From Mucilaginibacter gossypii (GTDB lineage Bacteria > Bacteroidota > Bacteroidia > Sphingobacteriales > Sphingobacteriaceae): DNA of 39,277 bases. Every line of letters begins with the position of its first letter. Position 1 is the first letter of the stretch. The stretch is from positions 1 to 39,277 of the forward strand of contig NZ_FNCG01000030.1 of the NCBI RefSeq assembly GCF_900100945.1, written 5' to 3'. The translations under genes were made by a program, and so were the position numbers. The notes under the pieces were generated by a model. That model had not been told where the DNA came from and ran no database searches. It was given only the letters and a program-made list of their open reading frames with translations. This document shows, in pieces, positions 18,150 through 26,116 of the stretch.

Positions 18150-18617
18150 ATGAAAAAGAAAATCAATTACTTTGAGCGGTTCTCTAACTGGGCTACTGCG
18201 GCAACCGGCAGTTCGGCCGCTTTTATTATCGCTGTGTCCACCATCGTTGTATGGGCTGTTACCGGGCCGGTATTTCACTACTCAGAGACCTGGCAACTTA
18301 TTATCAATACCGGTACAACCATCGTTACTTTTTTAATGGTCTTCCTTATCCAGAAAGCTCAGAATAAGGATTCGAAAGCTGTCCATTTAAAACTGAATGA
18401 ATTGCTGGCCTCTCACGAAGGTACCAGTAACAGGATGGTAAATATTGAGGACCTGACTGAAGAGGAGCTGGATCACCTGTACAAATTTTATATCCGTTTA
18501 TCAGAACTGGCGCAAAAGGAGAGTGACCTTACCAAAACACATTCTATTGATGCAGCGAAGGTAAATCAACAAAATAAATCAAAACGTTATACCAGGAGTA
18601 ATAAGAGGTCAGAGTAA
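18150..18617 (+). CDS. Low-affinity iron permease family protein
   Basis: A longer frame begins at 18120, but the ATG at 18150 is 1 bp after the previous stop and starts the recognisable protein (155 aa, MKKKINYFERFSNWATAATG). Two membrane helices follow (about 20-40, AFIIAVSTIVVWAVTG; and about 50-70, LIINTGTTIVTFLMVFLIQ). The segment FLIQKAQNKDSKAVHLKLNELL is the hallmark of the Fet4-related family, in which a second short domain binds neither ATP nor a known metal motif. Bacterial members are half the length of yeast Fet4 and their transport activity is not proven. The C-terminal 50 residues are charged, with an EELDHLYKFY helix and a basic tail. It is the second gene of the four-gene unit. 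Confidence 0.85.
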   Translation: MKKKINYFERFSNWATAATGSSAAFIIAVSTIVVWAVTGPVFHYSETWQLIINTGTTIVTFLMVFLIQKAQNKDSKAVHLKLNELLASHEGTSNRMVNIEDLTEEELDHLYKFYIRLSELAQKESDLTKTHSIDAAKVNQQNKSKRYTRSNKRSE

Positions 18618-18660
18618 CCGGATTCCTGGAAGCGCCGGTGGCGCGTCAGTTATTGAGTTT

Positions 18661-18789
18661 ATGATAAGCAAAATAAGATTTTTGATCATCATCGGGTTTG
18701 TTGCAGCGGGCATTTGGCTGGCGGTAAGGTATCGTTCGGCCCAAAACGTCAAGCCCGTAGTTGTTTGCAGCGGACCTTTAAAAAATTGA
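18661..18789 (+). CDS. Small single-span membrane peptide (42 aa)
   Basis: The frame MISKIRFLIIIGFVAAGIWL runs on through RYRSAQNVKP and ends at a TGA at 18787-18789. It has a basic N-terminus, one hydrophobic helix (about 7-22) and a short soluble tail. It stands 43 bp after the iron-permease stop and 3 bp before the DUF421 start, on the same strand. This spacing supports translation as part of the unit. No family is recognised. Confidence 0.55.
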   Translation: MISKIRFLIIIGFVAAGIWLAVRYRSAQNVKPVVVCSGPLKN

Positions 18790-18792
18790 GTT

Positions 18793-19281
18793 ATGGAAAA
18801 GTTATTGATCACTGTTTTTGGAGAGGGGAAGGACCTGAATGCGCTGCAAATGAGCAGCCGCGGCGTTGTTATCTTTTTTATAGCGCTTATACTGATCCGC
18901 ATTTCAGGACGTCGCTCTTTTGGGTTACGTACCCCGCTTGATAATATCGTCAGCATTTCGCTTGGGGCTGTTATGAGCAGGGCGGTGGTTGGCGCATCGG
19001 CTTTTGTGCCGGTTATTGTTTGCTGCTTTGTGATGGTTCTGCTGCACCGGCTGCTGGGCTGGCTTATTGCACGTAACAGTCCTTTGGTTAGTTGGGTAGA
19101 AGGAGAGAAGATCCCGCTTTTTCGTGGCGGCCGGTTTGATGAAGAGCGGATGAAACGGGCGCTGGTTTGCCGTGAAGATGTGATGCAGGGCGTTCGCAAA
19201 TCTGCACTTACCGAAGACTTAGAAAAGATACACAAGGTGTATATGGAAAGGAATGGCGATATCAGCGCCATTAAAAAATGA
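18793..19281 (+). CDS. DUF421 (YetF-like) membrane protein
   Basis: This 162-aa protein has three membrane helices in the first 90 residues. The family motif SGRRSFGLRTPLDNIVSISL lies between the first and second. A soluble domain follows (PLVSWVEGEKIPLFRGGRFD, then CREDVMQGVRKSALTEDLEK). The domain order and length (150-230 aa in relatives) fit the DUF421/YetF family of spore-related and general membrane proteins, whose biochemical role is unsettled. It is the last gene of the unit with the 732-aa protein and the iron-permease homologue, and may share a stress or envelope role with them. That role is inferred from position only. Confidence 0.88.
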   Translation: MEKLLITVFGEGKDLNALQMSSRGVVIFFIALILIRISGRRSFGLRTPLDNIVSISLGAVMSRAVVGASAFVPVIVCCFVMVLLHRLLGWLIARNSPLVSWVEGEKIPLFRGGRFDEERMKRALVCREDVMQGVRKSALTEDLEKIHKVYMERNGDISAIKK

Positions 19282-19647
19282 TACCTATGGAATGGGATAT
19301 AAGATGTTCAGGGTTTTACTATCTTCACTGGAAAAATACTTTTACCCGGAGGTCTTAACCCTGGCTGCCGGACTGCTGAGAGACTGCCAGGGACTATTCC
19401 TGGTAACATCTCGTTTGAGGTTCATAAATGTCATTGAATAGATTTTAAATACATTGTAAATGCGTAATAGTTCTTTTGAAGAATATTTTTAATTATTTAA
19501 TTAAATTGAGGAGAGGGTCGGCTGAATAATCAACTTTTTCGCGGGGAAGTGCTGTTAGGGGTTAATCCAAAGGGAACGATTTGAACAGTTTTGTTTGGCT
19601 TATCACATTTATGTCAACCATTTATGCAAATGTTTGTTAAGCCAATC
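19282..19647. other. Intergenic region before the DksA-like gene
   Basis: No gene is supported. A 45-codon frame from an ATG near 19303 has no recognisable motif. CCCTGGC at 19359-19365 pairs with GCCAGGG at 19386-19392 around a 20-nt loop, with no T-run, so it is at best a weak RNA stem. The stretch 19440-19510 is very AT-rich and likely carries the promoter of the following unit. Confidence 0.4.
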
Positions 19648-20031
19648 ATGCAACAAGAAACTACTAAAACACGGTACACTGATACCGAATTACATGAATT
19701 CAAAACGTTGATCAAAGAAAAGATCGGCATGGCACGCGAAGAGCTGCAGGAACTGGTGGGAACGCTAAGTGCTTCAAACACCAACGGGGACGATGCCGCA
19801 ATTGCGGGCAAGACGCTTGAAGATGGTTCGGCAACTTTTGAAAAGGAACAGATCAACCAGCTGGCCGCCCGTCAGAAAAAATTCATCGAGCAGCTTGAAG
19901 CCGCGCTGATGCGTATTGAAAACAGGACTTATGGCATTTGCCGTTCTACCGGTAAACTGATACCAAGGGAACGCCTGCTTGCGGTGCCGCACACTACCCA
20001 AAGCATGGAAGCCAAACTTAAACAGGCATGA
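19648..20031 (+). CDS. DksA/TraR-family protein without zinc-finger cysteines
   Basis: The open frame begins at 19591, but the Met at 19648 (MQQETTKTRYTDTELHEFK) fits the usual length of this group (127 aa). A long coiled coil (about 10-85, ending near ARQKKFIEQLEAALMRIENR) is followed by TYGICRSTGKLIPRERLLA and VPHTTQSMEAK. In classical DksA the C-terminal part holds a four-cysteine zinc finger. Here only one Cys is present, as is typical of the Bacteroidota subgroup. Family members bind the RNA polymerase secondary channel and alter initiation. The gene overlaps the next by 4 nt (ATGA), so they are translationally coupled. Confidence 0.88.
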   Translation: MQQETTKTRYTDTELHEFKTLIKEKIGMAREELQELVGTLSASNTNGDDAAIAGKTLEDGSATFEKEQINQLAARQKKFIEQLEAALMRIENRTYGICRSTGKLIPRERLLAVPHTTQSMEAKLKQA

Positions 20032-20255
20032 GTTCGGCATTTGTAAAAGAGGGGGAGGCCAGGCACCTTAAAGATGTTGCACCGAATATAGGCGCGCTAC
20101 TTTTTTTTCTGCGGGTGGAAAACAATGGTACTATTATCCGTGATGAGAAAATCTACTTTAGTCAAAAACATGGCCGTGACGTTTTTGAATTGAGTGACGG
20201 CCTGGCTTATGCCCTTGACGATGACAATCATTGGTATATCATACTTGACCTATGA
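20028..20255 (+). CDS. Small protein of unknown function (75 aa)
   Basis: This 75-aa soluble protein starts inside the stop of the DksA-like gene and its own stop overlaps the next start (ATGA at 20252-20255). It has no signal peptide or membrane helix. A beta pattern is suggested by GALLFFLRVENNGTIIRDEK and DNHWYIILDL. No family is recognised. The tight double overlap is good evidence that it is translated. Confidence 0.65.
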   Translation: MSSAFVKEGEARHLKDVAPNIGALLFFLRVENNGTIIRDEKIYFSQKHGRDVFELSDGLAYALDDDNHWYIILDL

Positions 20256-20980
20256 AAGGACTATTTTTTGGAGGTACCAGTGGCTTACAAATCGACAGGC
20301 CCAGGCGGGATTTTCCCCCTGAATACAGCCATTTGTCGCGGCTGGGTTATTATGCTTTGCAGGAGAACAGTATAGAGATCAACAGCTCTTTTTATAAAAT
20401 CCCGCAGGCAAAAACCATAGCCCGGTGGGCAACGGAAGTAACCGAGGGGTTTCGTTTCACTTTCAAGCTGTGGCAGGGGATCACGCACCAGAAAAGTTTG
20501 TTTTTTAATGAGGAAGAGGTTACCCGTTTTATGCAGGCTATCCATTTGCCGGAAACTGAGCGGGGTTGTCTGCTTGTTCAGTTTCCGCCAAGCCTGCAGG
20601 CGGGAGCTCTTCCTCAGTTAACGGAATTGCTGGAGGCCCTTAAACCTTATACCTGGTCCATGGCCGTCGAATTTCGTCACCCGTCCTGGTACAGGGATGA
20701 AGTTTTTGAACTTTTAAACTGGTACCAGGCAGCAATGGTACTGCAGGATATGCCCAAATCGGCCACGCCCATGGAAATCACCGCCGATGAACTGGTTTAC
20801 CTGCGCTTTCATGGCCCATCGGGCAATTATAAAGGAAGTTACAGCGAAAGTTTCCTTTCTGAATATGCTTCGTACATCAATGAATGGCAGCAGGAGGGTA
20901 AAATAGTTTACGTTTACTTCAACAATACCGCCGGGGCAGCGCTGGAAAATCTCCAGTTATTGAAACAGCTTCTCGCTTAA
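20252..20980 (+). CDS. DUF72 (YecE-like) TIM-barrel protein
   Basis: This 242-aa protein matches the DUF72/YecE family: a start FFGGTSGLQIDRP, EINSSFYKIPQAKTIARWA, FRFTFKLWQGITHQKS, GCLLVQFPPSL, MAVEFRHPSWY, LVYLRFHGPSGNYKGSYS and VYVYFNNTAGAALENLQLL. These segments are the conserved strands of the barrel, and the length is typical (230-270 aa). The family's reaction is unknown. It is the third gene of the DksA-75aa-DUF72 unit, each junction overlapping by 4 nt, which is unusual for Bacteroidota spacing and suggests that the three work together. Confidence 0.9.
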   Translation: MKGLFFGGTSGLQIDRPRRDFPPEYSHLSRLGYYALQENSIEINSSFYKIPQAKTIARWATEVTEGFRFTFKLWQGITHQKSLFFNEEEVTRFMQAIHLPETERGCLLVQFPPSLQAGALPQLTELLEALKPYTWSMAVEFRHPSWYRDEVFELLNWYQAAMVLQDMPKSATPMEITADELVYLRFHGPSGNYKGSYSESFLSEYASYINEWQQEGKIVYVYFNNTAGAALENLQLLKQLLA

Positions 20981-21281
20981 TCGAAGCCCTTGGTAGCTTA
21001 AACTTGCCCTGTACGAACGCTTTATTGGATCGCCAAGCTGCATGTATTTATTAGTGTTGTAAATACAATTAATTTTTTTATTTCTGTTTTTCAATATAAA
21101 TTATTTCTTATCTTGTCGTCGTTATAGCCTAAAATAGTTACACCATGCCAAAATTGCTGCTTGGGATGTGATAAGCGTAAACAACAATCTGAATTAATAA
21201 TTTTATCTCGTCAATTGAATGTATTTAGTACGCTTATAATTATGTACGTACGAAATGCCGGTAAGGATGATTTTATCTTAA

Positions 21282-21398
21282 ATGAAAAATTTTTATGATC
21301 ATACGGATGTTCAATTGACCGGGCTCTTTGAACCTGGAGATATTGATGCGTTTAAAGAAATCTACAAATGGTATTGGCTAAAGCTCGTAGGTTACTAA
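21282..21398 (+). pseudogene. Truncated ECF sigma factor (N-terminal 38 codons)
   Basis: The frame MKNFYDHTDVQLTGLFEPGD continues IDAFKEIYKWYWLKLVGY and stops at 21396-21398. This is the beginning of sigma region 2 of a FecI-type ECF factor from Bacteroidota (pattern: D-x-xL-x-xL-x-x-GD-x-x-AF-x-x-IY-x-x-YW-x-x-L). Full genes code for about 190 aa; everything after the first two helices is missing and is not found in the 68 bp that follow. It lies upstream of the GH127 gene, where a sigma/anti-sigma pair often heads such a locus. The preceding 300 bases (20981-21281) hold nothing else I can support. Confidence 0.65.
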
Positions 21399-21466
21399 TA
21401 AAAATAAATAAAGCGCGGGATGGTGGGTTGACCTGCATTGTTTTTTTGAACTAACATATCATCAGG

Positions 21467-23446
21467 ATGAAAAAAAGATTACTTATTGCATTATCATTTT
21501 ATTGCGGCATTGCTTATGCGCAAACCAAGGATTATCCCATTAAGCCGGTATCATTTACCAATGTAAAGCTTAACGATAAGTTTTGGACCTCGCGTATTGA
21601 AACCAATCGTACGGTCACCATCCCGGCATCATTTGCCCGGTGCGAGAATACCGGCAGGGTTAAAAATTTTGAAATGGCCGCCGCCCGCAGCGGTAAGTTT
21701 TGTACTAAGTTTCCTTTTGATGATACGGATATTTATAAAACCATTGAAGGGGCATCTTACTCGATGGCCGTTCATCCTGATACAAAGTTGGATGCTTATG
21801 TCGATTCATTGATCACGATAGTAGGAAAAGCGCAGGAGCCGGACGGATATCTTTATACCGCCCGTACTATTGACCCATTGCATCCGCACGCATGGTCGGG
21901 CCCGGAGCGTTGGGTAAAAGAGAACGAGCTGAGCCACGAGCTGTATAACTCCGGACACATGTTTGAGGCCGCGGCCGCACATTACCTGGCTACCAACAAG
22001 CGCAACTTTTTAGATATTGCGCTTAAAAATGCCGATCTGCTGATTAAAACCTTCGGGCCGGGTAAAAGGCATGTAGCGCCCGGCCACGAAATTGTGGAAA
22101 TGGGCCTGGTACGCCTGTACCGCATCACCGGCAAAAAAGAATATCTCGATCTTGCTAAATTTTTTATTGACGAAAGAGGGCATCGCACCTATGATAAAAC
22201 CAGTACCGACGAATGGAAGAACGGGATGTACTGGCAGGATAATGAACCTGTTATAGCCCAGGAAGATGCTGAGGGCCACGCCGTAAGGGCAATGTACCTG
22301 TACTCGGGCATGGCCGATGTTGCCGCTTTAACCGGCGATAAGGAATACATTGCCGCCATTGATAAGATCTGGAACAACATGGTTGGAAAAAAAATCTATG
22401 TGCAGGGCGGCATCGGAGCTGTACCGGGCGGTGAACGTTTCGGAGCCGATTATGAGCTGCCAAATACTACCGCTTATAATGAAACCTGTGCGGCAATAGG
22501 TGATGTGTTCTGGAACCAGAGGATGTTTCTGCTGCACGGCGAGTCGAAATATATTGATGTGATGGAAAAAGTTTTGTACAACGGGTTAATTTCGGGTGTT
22601 GGGCTGGATGGTAAGACATTCTTCTACACCAACGCCATGCAGGTAACCAATGGGGTTACACATCATGAACTTGAGCCCGAGCGTTCCGGCTGGTTTGAGT
22701 GCTCATGCTGCCCAACCAATATGGCGCGTTTCCTGCCCTCATTGTCAGGCTATATGTATGCCCAAAAGGATAATAATGTATTTGTAAACCTGTTTATTGC
22801 CGGCACAGCCAATATGGAGATAGGTAATAAAAAAGTGAGCATTGTTCAAAGCAATAATTACCCGTGGAATGGTGCACTGTCGTTTGCTGTGACACCGGAA
22901 ACTCCAACTAATTTTGCCATGCACATCCGGATCCCGGGCTGGGCAAGGGTAGAGGCGATCCCGTCTGATCTGTATGCTTTCCAAAATAAATCAGCCGCAA
23001 AAATCAGCCTGAAACTAAACGGCAAAGCTGTTGCTTATAAAGTTGAAAATGGCTACGCTGTAATTAACAGGCAATGGAAAAAAGGTGATAACATCCAATT
23101 AAACCTGCCGATGGAAGTTAAAAAGGTTATTGCCAATAAAGCATTGGTTGATGATAAAGGTAAAACAGCCCTTCAACGCGGCCCGATTATATACTGCGCC
23201 GAGTGGAAAGATAACGGCGGAACGGTGAGCAATTTAGCAATCCCTGCAAACGCAGCTTTTAAACCTGTAACCGAACCCAACCTGTTAAATGGCATAACTG
23301 TTTTAAAAGGAGAGATCCTGAGTAAAACAAAAGGCGAAGCTGCTAAAAAGGTAGAGCTTACGGCCATCCCTTATTATTCATGGGCAAACCGTGGTAAAGG
23401 CGAAATGACCGTTTGGTTTCCCGAAGTAAATGCCGCTACCAAATAA
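21467..23446 (+). CDS. GH127-type beta-L-arabinofuranosidase family protein
   Basis: This 659-aa protein has a signal peptide (cleavage after about residue 18, AYA-QTKD), so it is periplasmic or exported. The catalytic (alpha/alpha)6 barrel contains AQEPDGYLYT, WSGPERWVKENELSHELYN, GHMFEAAAAHY and NTTAYNETCAAIG. The metal and nucleophile residues match the family: Glu339 and Cys341 (NETC) and Cys414-Cys415 (ECSCCPTN). In the characterised HypBA1 enzyme four residues of this kind hold zinc, and one cysteine is the nucleophile. A C-terminal beta-domain follows. The enzyme should release L-arabinofuranose from pectin side chains or arabinan. GH146 or related DUF1680 members are the alternative. 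It is the first intact enzyme of the pectin locus. Confidence 0.88.
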   Translation: MKKRLLIALSFYCGIAYAQTKDYPIKPVSFTNVKLNDKFWTSRIETNRTVTIPASFARCENTGRVKNFEMAAARSGKFCTKFPFDDTDIYKTIEGASYSMAVHPDTKLDAYVDSLITIVGKAQEPDGYLYTARTIDPLHPHAWSGPERWVKENELSHELYNSGHMFEAAAAHYLATNKRNFLDIALKNADLLIKTFGPGKRHVAPGHEIVEMGLVRLYRITGKKEYLDLAKFFIDERGHRTYDKTSTDEWKNGMYWQDNEPVIAQEDAEGHAVRAMYLYSGMADVAALTGDKEYIAAIDKIWNNMVGKKIYVQGGIGAVPGGERFGADYELPNTTAYNETCAAIGDVFWNQRMFLLHGESKYIDVMEKVLYNGLISGVGLDGKTFFYTNAMQVTNGVTHHELEPERSGWFECSCCPTNMARFLPSLSGYMYAQKDNNVFVNLFIAGTANMEIGNKKVSIVQSNNYPWNGALSFAVTPETPTNFAMHIRIPGWARVEAIPSDLYAFQNKSAAKISLKLNGKAVAYKVENGYAVINRQWKKGDNIQLNLPMEVKKVIANKALVDDKGKTALQRGPIIYCAEWKDNGGTVSNLAIPANAAFKPVTEPNLLNGITVLKGEILSKTKGEAAKKVELTAIPYYSWANRGKGEMTVWFPEVNAATK

Positions 23447-23475
23447 ATATTTAAAGCCTCAGTAACTCTCCAGCA

Positions 23476-23752
23476 AAAAAATAGGATGGTTTAGGGTAAT
23501 TGCATTCAGCATTCCCGTACTTGTTTTATTATTTGCCAAAGCATTGCTAAGGCTTTTCCATTACAGGCATGATACCAGCCTGTTTAGCAAATACCCTTGA
23601 TGACCCTGACTATTGGGTGATCAATAAATACGCGAAAAGTATTTATATACACTACCAGTTCAACTGAGTTAACCGGCGCAGGAATTGGCAACTCATCACA
23701 GCAAACTTCCGAAACCTATACGCCATCATTTAAGCTCCCCGGCGTAATCTGA
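23476..23752 (+). pseudogene. N-terminal remnant of a membrane-anchored TPR/SGNH-type protein
   Basis: The stretch between the GH127 and FAD genes reads, from about 23478, KIGWFRVIAFSIPVLVLLFA and then KALLRLFHYRHDTSLFSKYP before a TGA. In the next frame it continues DDPDYWVINKYAKSIY, and in a further frame ELTGAGIGNSSQQTSETYTP. The order (basic start, hydrophobic helix, LLRLFxYxxDTxLF, YP-xDPDYWV-xNKYA) follows the N-terminus of a Bacteroidota family of membrane-anchored proteins with SGNH or TPR domains. Two frame changes and a missing C-terminal part show decay. The family call rests on memory of the pattern. Confidence 0.45.
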
Positions 23753-23889
23753 AAACATTTATATATTTTTTTTAATTGTCAGATATTAGGCTTAAAATTA
23801 AATAATTAAAATTTACAAGTCTTAACTACCTATCCCTTAAGATTTACTGGCATATCTTTTTCTAAAAATGTAATGTTTAATAAGCAATC

Positions 23890-25893
23890 ATGAAAAATAT
23901 TAAAGTGATCATCCTTGCAATCATAACTACCTGTTTTATGGCCGGGGTTTCGGTAAATGCGCAAAGCAGCAAATTAATTACGGCTGATATTTGTGTATAT
24001 GGCGGAACCTCCGCAGGCGTAATTGCTGCGTATACGGCAAAAAAGATTGGGAAAACGGTGATTTTGATAGAGCCGGGAAAGCATTTGGGTGGTATGAGTT
24101 CGGGAGGTCTTGGCTATACGGATATTGGGAACAAATATGTGGTGACAGGTTTAGCACGGGATTTTTACCGCCGTATAGGTACGCATTATGGGAAATTTGA
24201 ACAATGGATATTTGAGCCAAAGGTAGCGGAGGGCATTTTTAACGATTATGTAAAAAGAGCTGGCTTTCCTGTTTTATTCCGGAACAGGCTTATAAAAGTG
24301 AAAAAGGAAGAAAATCAGCTAAAGGAAATTATAGTAGAGGACAGCTATAAGCCCTCGACTGCTACCAATAAGACTATTCGAGCTAAGGTATTTATTGATT
24401 GTACTTATGAAGGGGACCTGATGGCCCGCTCGGGTGTTTCTTATACTGTAGGAAGAGAAGCTAACAGCCAGTATGATGAAACTATAAACGGAGTGGAGTT
24501 GCTGGATAAACACCAGTTTCCGGATAATATTGATCCCTATAAAGTGCCGGGCGACGCGAAAAGCGGTTTGTTGTGGGGTATAAGTAAGGAAGTATTACAA
24601 GCAAATGGTGCAGGAGATAAAAAAGTGCAGGCATACAATTTTCGTATCACGTTAACCAATGTGCCCGAAAACCGGATCCCAATTTCAAAACCCGAAAATT
24701 ATGATCCCAAAAAGTATGAGTTACTGCTGCGTTTAAAGGAGAAACAACCCTGGAAATCATGCTCCGATGTTTTTTTTATAAGTAAAATGCCTAATGGCAA
24801 AACGGATATCAATAATAACGGAGGTTTCTCGACGGATATGATCGGGATGAACTGGGAATATCCGGAGGCTGATTATAATACGAGGACAAAAATTTGGAAG
24901 GAGCATGAAGATTATACCAAAGGCTTCTTTTATTTTATCGGCAATGACACCCGCATACCCGGAAATATCAGGGACGAAATGAAACAATGGGGCTACCCTA
25001 AAGATGAATATACGGATAACGGGAACTGGACACCGCAGCTTTATATCAGGGAAGCCCGCCGAATGATTGGTGAACTGGTTATGACCCAGCATCATTGCCA
25101 GGGAAAAGAACAGGTAGAAGATGGAGTAGGAATGGCCGCATATGGTATGGATTCGCATAATTGCGAAAGGCTGGTAGTGAATGGCGTGGTGAAAAATGAG
25201 GGGGATGTTCAGGTACATGGTTTTGCGCCATACGCTGTTTCGTACAGGGCAATAGTCCCAAAGCAAAAGGAAGCCGCTAATTTATTTGTCCCGGTATGCT
25301 TATCTGCAAGTCATATAGCTTACGGATCAATCAGGATGGAGCCGGTATTCATGGTATTAGGCCAATCTTCGGCTGTGGCGGCATGCCAGGCTATTGATAA
25401 AAAAATAGCAATACAGCAGGTTAATGTAAAAGAAGTACAAAGCTTGCTCAGGACAGACCCTCTTGCAGACGGAAGTATGCCCGAAGTACTGGTTGACAAT
25501 GAGGACAGTCACATAACAGGCAATTGGAAAACTGAAAAATCAGGCGGTTATGGGCCAACCTATCTCACTGATAACTCAAAAGCAGAAACTGCGAAATCGG
25601 TAAGATTTATTCCGGAAAAATTAAAAAAAGGTGCTTACCATGTTTATACCTATTTCCCCAAGGTTATGAATCCGGCAGCAAAAACTTACATTACTATTTA
25701 CGATGGTGAGAAGGCCACAGAAAAGATAATCAACCAGTCTGATTTGCAGGTAGAAGGCCAAACTTCAGGTGAGTGGCTTCCACTGGGGCTATATAACTTT
25801 TCAGAAGAAAATAAGGTATATGTAGAAATTTCGAATAAAAACGCAGATGGCGTAATTGTGGCTGATGCAGTGCTTTTTGTGCCTGTTAGGTAG
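23890..25893 (+). CDS. FAD-dependent oxidoreductase with golvesin-like C-terminal domain
   Basis: This 667-aa protein has a signal peptide (cleavage near residue 24, VNAQSS). A flavin-binding Rossmann motif follows at about 34-65: ICVYGGTSAGVIAAYTAKK, then the strand-ending ILIEPGKHLGGMSSGG. The central 400 residues match the FAD_oxidored family often found in pectin and other glycan loci (motifs FIDCTYEGDLMARSGV, REARRMIGELVMTQHHC, RMEPVFMVLGQSSAVAACQA). From about 535 a beta-sandwich begins (VDNEDSHITGNWKTEKSG, later VEGQTSGEWLPLGLYNF, VIVADAVLF), as in golvesin/xanthan-lyase C-terminal domains. The substrate is unknown, probably a sugar or sugar acid from the same locus. Family is well supported. 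Confidence 0.88.
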   Translation: MKNIKVIILAIITTCFMAGVSVNAQSSKLITADICVYGGTSAGVIAAYTAKKIGKTVILIEPGKHLGGMSSGGLGYTDIGNKYVVTGLARDFYRRIGTHYGKFEQWIFEPKVAEGIFNDYVKRAGFPVLFRNRLIKVKKEENQLKEIIVEDSYKPSTATNKTIRAKVFIDCTYEGDLMARSGVSYTVGREANSQYDETINGVELLDKHQFPDNIDPYKVPGDAKSGLLWGISKEVLQANGAGDKKVQAYNFRITLTNVPENRIPISKPENYDPKKYELLLRLKEKQPWKSCSDVFFISKMPNGKTDINNNGGFSTDMIGMNWEYPEADYNTRTKIWKEHEDYTKGFFYFIGNDTRIPGNIRDEMKQWGYPKDEYTDNGNWTPQLYIREARRMIGELVMTQHHCQGKEQVEDGVGMAAYGMDSHNCERLVVNGVVKNEGDVQVHGFAPYAVSYRAIVPKQKEAANLFVPVCLSASHIAYGSIRMEPVFMVLGQSSAVAACQAIDKKIAIQQVNVKEVQSLLRTDPLADGSMPEVLVDNEDSHITGNWKTEKSGGYGPTYLTDNSKAETAKSVRFIPEKLKKGAYHVYTYFPKVMNPAAKTYITIYDGEKATEKIINQSDLQVEGQTSGEWLPLGLYNFSEENKVYVEISNKNADGVIVADAVLFVPVR

Positions 25894-26055
25894 TTTTATC
25901 GTTTTTGTGCGACGCTTAAATTATTAAATGGTCATATTAAACATAGATTTATTTTATTAGAGGTGGAGCCTTAAAGTAGCTGATAAAAAATACCGATGCT
26001 GCCTATAACCCCAATATTTTAATTTAATAACATATTTTATATTTTCATTGCTTAT

Positions 26056-26094
26056 AACGGCTTTGATAAATTTAAACTATGTTTAACGGCCGTT
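26056..26094. promoter_or_regulatory. Candidate operator upstream of the GntR gene
   Basis: A perfect 10-bp palindrome AACGGCCGTT lies at 26085-26094, 22 bp before the start at 26117. A half site AACGGC lies at 26056-26061. The position suits autoregulation by the encoded GntR protein. I did not find the full palindrome in the other promoter regions of the locus. Confidence 0.35.
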
Positions 26095-26116
26095 GTAAAC
26101 CAATTAAACAAGCATA

